64,000 nt of DNA from Parapedobacter sp035556095 (lineage in GTDB: Bacteria > Bacteroidota > Bacteroidia > Sphingobacteriales > Sphingobacteriaceae): positions 261,832 through 325,831 of the forward strand of contig NZ_DATMFT010000005.1 of the NCBI RefSeq assembly GCF_035556095.1, written 5' to 3'. The notes below the pieces were generated by a model, which ran no database searches, was not told the DNA's origin, and was given only the letters and a program-made list of their open reading frames with translations. Positions 59,414 to 64,000 of the stretch are shown in pieces (within the stretch, counting starts at the first letter, position 1; each line of letters begins with the position of its first letter). Made by a program: the position numbers and the translations under genes.

Positions 59414-59612
59414 ACTTTATATTCCTTTAATGGGTGTCAAAAATACTTATTTTAATATTAACTATTATTTGCTGCTATTGCTTCTCTTAAATTTTTGAAA
59501 AAACTTGACTTGGTTTACTAATTTTTTTATCTTTACAAAGATAAGGGCAATTAAATTATATCCCAATCTAAAAACCTAATAATCTTATCAGTTTTTTAGA
59601 TAAAACCTAATT

Positions 59613-60029
59613 ATGATGGATGTTAGTACAAAATTGAAACTTCTCAGAGAACGATACTCCTACACACAAGAATTCATTGCGAATAGACTTGGAATCAGCC
59701 AGTCAACATACTTTAACTTGGAGGCAGGTAACACAAAACTTTCGGTGAAGAGAGCTGCTCAATTGGCTGAGATATATGATATTCCGGCTAGTTTTTTCGT
59801 TGACAATGCTTGCTCCATTACCAATTATAATATAGGAGATTATTGTCGTACAATAAACCAACCTGAAATTACCAATGGCAAGTTAGAAGAAATAAAATTG
59901 CTATATGAAAAGATAATACAAGAGAAGGACCAAATGATAAATTTCTTGACTGATGAGCTTAATTCATGTAAGAAAGAAAAGGAAATTATATTTGAATCAT
60001 TGGAGGGTAAATTTGCTCAAAACACCTAA
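59613..60029 (+). CDS. XRE-type helix-turn-helix protein
   Basis: 138 residues. Canonical Cro/C1-type domain at residues 5-60 (K-L-K-L-L-R-E-R-Y-S-Y-T-Q-E-F-I-A-N-R-L-G-I-S-Q-S-T-Y-F-N-L-E-A-G-N-T-K-L-S). The middle has N-Y-N-I-G-D-Y-C-R-T-I, repeated in the next gene. The C-terminal third is a likely coiled coil (K-L-E-E-I-K-L-L-Y-E-K-I-I-Q-E-K-D-Q-M-I-N-F-L). DNA is AT-rich. Probably regulates the downstream accessory genes, or is a phage-type repressor; no operator identified. Confidence 0.85.
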   Translation: MMDVSTKLKLLRERYSYTQEFIANRLGISQSTYFNLEAGNTKLSVKRAAQLAEIYDIPASFFVDNACSITNYNIGDYCRTINQPEITNGKLEEIKLLYEKIIQEKDQMINFLTDELNSCKKEKEIIFESLEGKFAQNT

Positions 60030-60082
60030 TTGGGCAAAATTGACTACTTTTATCCGATTAAACTTATATAACTAACATAAAA

Positions 60083-60373
60083 ATGGCAACAACAATTCTT
60101 AAAGCACTTCGAACAGAAAACAAATACGATGTCGATCAGGTTGCTGCTGAGCTGGATGTCACAGTCGATGAATATCAATTAATAGAATCCGGAGTAACCA
60201 AACTTTCATATGAACAAGCTGGCATATTAGGCAAGTTTTATGGGATTGATCCGAAGCACTTATTGGGTATTGCTGAGAGTGTAAACTATAATATTGGCAC
60301 GTATAGTAGAACAATCTATGCCCAAAACTATTACGAGGGATCAGAAGAGCCAGAAACTGATGATGAAGGTTAG
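60083..60373 (+). CDS. Small HTH-like protein, relative of the previous one
   Basis: 96 residues. A degenerate XRE-type fold (I-L-K-A-L-R-T-E-N-K-Y-D-V-D-Q-V-A-A-E-L-D-V-T-V-D-E-Y-Q-L-I-E-S-G-V-T-K-L-S), followed by V-N-Y-N-I-G-T-Y-S-R-T-I. The motif N-Y-N-I-G-x-Y-x-R-T-I is shared exactly with the upstream gene, so the two descend from one ancestor or bind one partner. It lacks the coiled coil and ends acidic (E-E-P-E-T-D-D-E-G). Fifty-three bp after the first gene. Confidence 0.8.
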   Translation: MATTILKALRTENKYDVDQVAAELDVTVDEYQLIESGVTKLSYEQAGILGKFYGIDPKHLLGIAESVNYNIGTYSRTIYAQNYYEGSEEPETDDEG

Positions 60374-60430
60374 TATAATGTCCAGTGGATACGTTGAGGT
60401 AAACCCAGCTCCATACCCACATGGGACAAA

Positions 60431-60508
60431 ATGATAATGGCTTTGGGAGAAGAAGCAAAGAAGTTGAAGGACGGTAGAGTCCTAAGCGAAGGTAAAAGCG
60501 AGAAATAA
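60431..60508 (+). pseudogene. Short C-terminal gene fragment
   Basis: A 25-codon frame (M-I-M-A-L-G-E-E-A-K-K-L-K-D-G-R-V-L-S-E-G-K-S-E-K) ends five bases before the nuclease ATG and reads like the C-terminal tail of a protein. In-frame sequence continues upstream only to a stop at 60395. It may be debris of a deleted gene or a very small one. Confidence 0.3.
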
Positions 60509-60513
60509 TTAAA

Positions 60514-61557
60514 ATGAAAATTACCGCCGAATACAAGAGTTGGATTACCGAAGTCAAAGCCAAAATCCGTTCGTCGCAAATTAAGGCGGCACTGGCTGTC
60601 AATTCGGAATTGATACGCTTTTATTGGGAGTTGGGACAGATGATTCATGAAAAACAACGACAATTCAATTGGGGCGACAAAATTATCGAGAGAGTCTCCA
60701 AAGACCTGAAAGAAGAGTTCCCTGGTATAAAGGGTCTCTCGCCCTCTAATTTGAAATATTGCAAAAGGTTTTTTCTTTTTTATTATTCTGAAATTGGTCA
60801 ACAAGCTGTTGACCAATTACCTGGTATCCCGCTACACAAAATCCCTTGGGGACATAACATATTGATATTCAGCAAATCCAACGGTAGTGAAGAGGCTCAA
60901 TTTTACGCGCAAAAAACCATTGAAAACAATTGGAGCAGGGATACATTGGCGTTGCAACTGAAATCTAAGTTATATGAGCGAAGCGGAAAAGCCATCACCA
61001 ATTTTACCAATACGTTACCGGAGCCCAAATCTGACCTTGCGCAACAGACGCTAAAGGATCCTTATGTGTTCGATTTCCTACAGCTAGCGGAAGATTACAA
61101 AGAAAGGGATATCGAGAATCAGCTTATCGACAACATTACCCGCTTTCTGCTCGAACTTGGCAAGGGGTTTGCATTCATCGGACGACAATACCGACTGGAA
61201 CTCAATGAAAAGGAATATTTCATAGACCTGTTGTTTTACCACGTCCCCATGCAGTGCTATGTAGTGGCAGAAATTAAAAATAGGGACTTCGAACCGGAGT
61301 ATGCAGGTAAACTCAACTTTTACCTCACCCTTATTGACAAGACATTAAAACGCCCGCATGAAAACCCGACCATCGGGATACTTCTATGCCGCGGAAAAGA
61401 TAACCTCGAAGTGGAGTATGCCTTACAAGATATTCACAAGCCCATGGGGGTAAGCGAATTTAAACTTGCAGAGGTTCTGCCGGAAAATCTAAAGTCCAAT
61501 CTGCCCAGCATCGAGGAACTGGAGGAGGAGCTGAAGAAATTGGATAAAAAAGAATAA
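60514..61557 (+). CDS. DUF1016/YhcG-type PD-(D/E)XK nuclease family protein
   Basis: 347 residues. N-terminal DUF1016 region (I-R-S-S-Q-I-K-A-A-L-A-V-N-S-E-L-I-R-F-Y-W-E-L-G-Q-M-I-H, then L-S-P-S-N-L-K-Y-C-K-R-F-F). The C-terminal nuclease domain has G-F-A-F-I-G-R-Q-Y-R-L-E-L, F-I-D-L-L-F-Y-H and C-Y-V-V-A-E-I-K-N, the usual D-x(n)-E-x-K positions. Members are probably DNA nucleases associated with restriction, mobile DNA or defence loci. The first 15 residues begin with the ATG at 60514. A Fic gene starts 25 bp later on the same strand, so the two may be cotranscribed. Confidence 0.92.
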   Translation: MKITAEYKSWITEVKAKIRSSQIKAALAVNSELIRFYWELGQMIHEKQRQFNWGDKIIERVSKDLKEEFPGIKGLSPSNLKYCKRFFLFYYSEIGQQAVDQLPGIPLHKIPWGHNILIFSKSNGSEEAQFYAQKTIENNWSRDTLALQLKSKLYERSGKAITNFTNTLPEPKSDLAQQTLKDPYVFDFLQLAEDYKERDIENQLIDNITRFLLELGKGFAFIGRQYRLELNEKEYFIDLLFYHVPMQCYVVAEIKNRDFEPEYAGKLNFYLTLIDKTLKRPHENPTIGILLCRGKDNLEVEYALQDIHKPMGVSEFKLAEVLPENLKSNLPSIEELEEELKKLDKKE

Positions 61558-61582
61558 TTGGCCCACTTCATAAAGAATAACA

Positions 61583-62929
61583 ATGGAACCCATTGCAAAA
61601 GTTATAGCATTAAAGACAGAATTAGATAACCTTCGCCCCCTAAACAAGGAGCAAGAAGCTATTATCATGCAAAAGTTTCGGCTGGATTGGAATTATAACT
61701 CCAATAATCTGGAAGGCAATTCTCTTACCTATGGAGAAACAAAGGCGCTCCTTTTGCATGGTATTACCGCACAGGGTAAACCATTAAAAGATCACTTCGA
61801 AATAACAGGACACGACGAGGCAATTAAGTGGGTCGAAGATTTAGTAAAAGGCGACCATCCGCTCTCCGAGAATTTCATCCGTGAGTTACACACCTTGCTC
61901 CTAAAATCGCCGTATGAAGTAAAGGCAGTTACTCCGGATGGTCAACCAACGACGCGACGTATTGCCGTAGGGCAATATAAGACTGCACCAAATCATGTGA
62001 GAACCAAAACGGGTGAGATCTTTCGCTTCGCCACTCCGGAAGAGACACCAGCAAAAATGCATGACCTCATCGAATGGTATAGACACAAAAGTGAAGAACC
62101 AGCTGTCAACCCCGTATTGCTGGCGGCGGAGTTCCATTACCGGTTTATCCGTATCCACCCGTTTGACGATGGTAACGGCCGCACCGCCCGCATTTTGATG
62201 AATTTCATACTTATGAAATTCAACTACCCGCCCGTCATAATCAAAACTGAGGACAAAGACAACTATTTCTTTGCACTGCAACAAGCCGATGCCGGTACTA
62301 TCGAGCCGTTTATCAACTACATTGCTACCAACCTGGTACGCTCTCTCGAAATCATGATCGCCGGAGCCAAAGGCGAAAGCATCGAGGAGCCGGATGATAT
62401 CGATAAAGAAATCGCCTTGCTCGAACAGCGGCTTAAAACCAATGGCAAAAAACTGGAAATCGCCCGCACTAAAGAGGTGCTGCTTGAATTGTTCGATGAC
62501 AGCATTACTCGACTGTGGAACAAGTTCTTGCAGGCTTGCGGAAAGTTTGATAGGTTTTATTTAAAATCTACACCTTTCTTATCCGTTAATGGTTTAGAGG
62601 AAGAACGTTTCCCACCAAATGAGGTCATAACCGGTGCAACACGCATCCTAATAGACGGAAGCATACACGGGCTCGTCGCAAACTATAGTTATGAAAAGTT
62701 CAATTCCGAAAATTTTACTCCGTTTGATTATTCCAGTCAAATCCGTATCGAATTAGATTTATCGAAAGGTTATACTGTATCTGTCCCGAATGGAAAATCA
62801 TTCAACAAATTATACACGGACCAACTGAGCGATTCGGAAATCGATGAACTTATAAAAATCATTTCCCGCGATCATAAGGATTATATTGAGCAACGGATGA
62901 TGGAGAATATTGACGGAGATGCACAATGA
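61583..62929 (+). CDS. Fic-domain AMPylation protein with inhibitory helix
   Basis: 448 residues. The Fic motif is complete: H192-P-F-D-D-G-N-G-R-T-A-R, in R-F-I-R-I-H-P-F-D-D-G-N-G-R-T-A-R. The inhibitory (S/T)-x-x-x-E-(G/N) motif lies upstream, at Ser40 to Gly45 (S-N-N-L-E-G), so the protein is class II and self-inhibited, and the Glu would block ATP. The C-terminal half (K-E-V-L-L-E-L-F-D-D-S-I-T-R-L-W-N-K-F-L-Q) is of unknown role. It would transfer AMP, or another nucleotide moiety, to a target protein. It follows the YhcG-type nuclease and precedes a 54-residue gene. Confidence 0.94.
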   Translation: MEPIAKVIALKTELDNLRPLNKEQEAIIMQKFRLDWNYNSNNLEGNSLTYGETKALLLHGITAQGKPLKDHFEITGHDEAIKWVEDLVKGDHPLSENFIRELHTLLLKSPYEVKAVTPDGQPTTRRIAVGQYKTAPNHVRTKTGEIFRFATPEETPAKMHDLIEWYRHKSEEPAVNPVLLAAEFHYRFIRIHPFDDGNGRTARILMNFILMKFNYPPVIIKTEDKDNYFFALQQADAGTIEPFINYIATNLVRSLEIMIAGAKGESIEEPDDIDKEIALLEQRLKTNGKKLEIARTKEVLLELFDDSITRLWNKFLQACGKFDRFYLKSTPFLSVNGLEEERFPPNEVITGATRILIDGSIHGLVANYSYEKFNSENFTPFDYSSQIRIELDLSKGYTVSVPNGKSFNKLYTDQLSDSEIDELIKIISRDHKDYIEQRMMENIDGDAQ

Positions 62930-62946
62930 TTTCAAGCAATTAAGCA

Positions 62947-63111
62947 ATGAAAAAGGAAGGAAAGATGCACGCTCAAAATATTGGCGTCACGAAAGAAAAT
63001 AATCTGATCTCCAATTGGCTGAAAGAACATGGCGATCCCGACATTGAAAAATTGGTAAAGCGTACTTTGGCCACTGCCAACAGGATTGCTGATACGCCTT
63101 CTAAAAAATGA
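62947..63111 (+). CDS. Small protein downstream of the Fic gene (54 residues)
   Basis: An ATG at 62947 opens a 54-codon frame (M-K-K-E-G-K-M-H-A-Q-N-I-G-V-T) ending N-R-I-A-D-T-P-S-K-K. It contains a compact helix-like stretch (L-I-S-N-W-L-K-E-H-G-D-P-D-I-E-K-L-V-K-R-T-L-A-T-A-N). It begins 17 bases after the Fic stop, which suggests cotranscription, and might be a small partner of the Fic protein. I recognise no domain. Confidence 0.55.
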   Translation: MKKEGKMHAQNIGVTKENNLISNWLKEHGDPDIEKLVKRTLATANRIADTPSKK

Positions 63112-63251
63112 ACCGCAGATTTGGCAAAACAAATGAGTAGGCAGCGTTCGAAATCTGCAAATGGCTGTGTGTGATTCGTACAGATTACATTATATATAAA
63201 GAATACTTTTTTATTTCTCGCTTAAAAGTGAAAAATTTAATAACGATTGGT

Positions 63252-63722
63252 TTAATTATCACGGTCGTCTTCAAGATATCGTTGAAACATTGACACTATT
63301 TTAGAATCATCTAGCCTGTCAGTATTCGACGCATTTGACAATTCTTCAGTATAGGGATAATTGCCATATGACAACTCCAAATTTCGATTGAGAACATCAG
63401 GATCTACTACCGCCTTCAATACTGCATAGCCGTTTACACTTAGGTTTGACTTATATGAAACACTTTCACCGCTAGAACTATGCGAAGTTGTTGTACTTAC
63501 AGATACCTTAAGCAGATTCAAAGCAAAACCCGGATTATCAAAATTACCCAGATGATCATCCAAGAAGGCTTTTAAATATTTTGCTTGCGTCCCATTTGCC
63601 CACCAATCTAAAATCCACCACAAATGATGATCCTGAACCAAGGTAAAGAAATTTTCATCCGTCACCTGCTTTCGGAACATCCAAACCACCATTTCCTCAA
63701 GCCCGCTTTTGTGTTTCTCCAT
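63252..63722 (-). CDS. Unrecognised protein of 156 residues
   Basis: I do not recognise a family. The N-terminal half is rich in aromatic residues (M-V-V-W-M-F-R-K-Q-V-T-D-E-N-F-F, H-L-W-W-I-L-D-W-W-A-N-G-T); a serine-rich strand follows (V-S-V-S-T-T-T-S-H-S-S-S-G-E-S-V-S-Y), then an acidic C-terminus. The gene starts within the end of the truncated gene upstream (26-base overlap), showing that both belonged to one operon before an IS element cut it. No signal peptide. Confidence 0.6.
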   Translation of the reverse strand: MEKHKSGLEEMVVWMFRKQVTDENFFTLVQDHHLWWILDWWANGTQAKYLKAFLDDHLGNFDNPGFALNLLKVSVSTTTSHSSSGESVSYKSNLSVNGYAVLKAVVDPDVLNRNLELSYGNYPYTEELSNASNTDRLDDSKIVSMFQRYLEDDRDN

Positions 63723-63876
63723 CTAATTTTATCAGCTTCTCGAAATTACGTTTTTCATTTGCATTTAATGCGTTACGATAAATCTCCAATGCATAGTCTA
63801 AAGAATTGGTATTAAGTATTAAATTCCTTATCAGTTTGCACTGATTCTCAACAACATTACTATGATACTCCCTATT
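63697..63876 (-). pseudogene. Gene fragment cut by the IS3-like element
   Basis: On the minus strand an open frame with real-looking codon pattern ends in a TGA at 63697-63699 (C-terminal residues N-F-E-K-L-I-K-L-D-G-E-T-Q-K-R-A) and reads back to N-R-E-Y-H-S-N-V-V-E-N-Q-C-K-L at the IS border. Its start would be beyond the insertion. About 60 residues remain. The 156-residue gene overlaps its stop. No domain recognisable. Confidence 0.55.
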
Positions 63877-64000
63877 TGTTGGACAACTATTGCACTAATT
63901 TAAGATATAATTACGACACATTTTTAATTTGCTGATAGAACCTTTCATCGGGTGTTATCCTACCGATTGATTTATGTCTTCTTTCGGTGTTGTAGAACCT
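63877..64000 (-). mobile_element. IS3-family insertion sequence, right part, cut by the window
   Basis: Transposase sequence begins inside and runs out of the window. The border is taken at TGTTGGACAACTATTGCAC, where the interrupted gene stops making sense; the exact terminal repeat needs the other end. It was inserted into an operon of unknown genes. Confidence 0.55.
63911..64000 (-). CDS. IS3-family transposase, C-terminal fragment
   Basis: Twenty-nine codons and a stop: R-F-Y-N-T-E-R-R-H-K-S-I-G-R-I-T-P-D-E-R-F-Y-Q-Q. The Y-N-x-x-R-x-H-x-S-x-G-x-x-T-P pattern is the well-known end of the rve integrase core of IS3-type transposases. The rest lies beyond 64000. Intactness cannot be judged. 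Confidence 0.8.
   Translation of the reverse strand, partial: RFYNTERRHKSIGRITPDERFYQQIKNVS

Overview
The window looks like chromosomal DNA of a Bacteroidota bacterium, most likely from the Sphingobacteriaceae (Parapedobacter, Olivibacter or Sphingobacterium relatives). The evidence is a SusC/SusD pair with an ECF sigma/FecR pair, a GldF-GldG fusion, a DUF4294 protein, a bacillithiol deacetylase, a short-chain-type threonine dehydrogenase, and promoters of the Bacteroidota type TTTG-N19-TAnnTTTG. The clearest promoter lies in front of a tRNA-Ser gene.

Bases 1-40,500 are mainly core housekeeping DNA: a patatin-like phospholipase cut by the window edge, methylglyoxal synthase, pantothenate kinase, an MscS channel, folA/thyA, a TetR-controlled RND efflux operon, Lrp with tdh, tRNA-Phe, mnmA, a pfkA/sugar kinase/gapA operon beside a Nudix-type regulator, a SNF2 helicase with a histidine kinase, an IscA-type protein, bshB1/DUF4294, rel-fur-purA-pabB, and a long minus-strand run gpsA-ggt-hemF and two M16 peptidases. 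It closes with tRNA-Arg, gldFG and tRNA-Ser.

Bases 40,500-47,100 are visibly AT-richer and look acquired. They start at the 3' end of tRNA-Ser, and a damaged copy of that 3' end with its terminator recurs at 42.8 kb. Cargo: AraC regulator, RibD/DHFR-like protein, a YoeB-type toxin-antitoxin pair, an antitoxin-like small gene, and a vitamin-B6-like block (MocR regulator, EamA transporter, shortened GNAT, YggS).

Bases 47,100-58,000 form an envelope locus: FecR and ECF sigma, an unknown 377-residue protein, a MauE-like membrane protein, a small exported two-cysteine protein, then convergently tlpA-susC-susD. Directly upstream of tlpA are sequence words repeated at an exact 11-bp period (11 TTCG units, then CGAA units). 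The 1.6 kb upstream of tlpA has no convincing gene, but between 59.15 and 59.41 kb it holds a dense set of hairpins, three of which would carry UUCG loops on the minus strand.

Bases 59,600-64,000 are an accessory cluster: two small related HTH proteins, a DUF1016/YhcG-type nuclease, a Fic protein, a 54-residue protein, an unknown protein, and a gene cut by an IS3-like element that runs off the window. No CRISPR array, rRNA or replication origin was seen.
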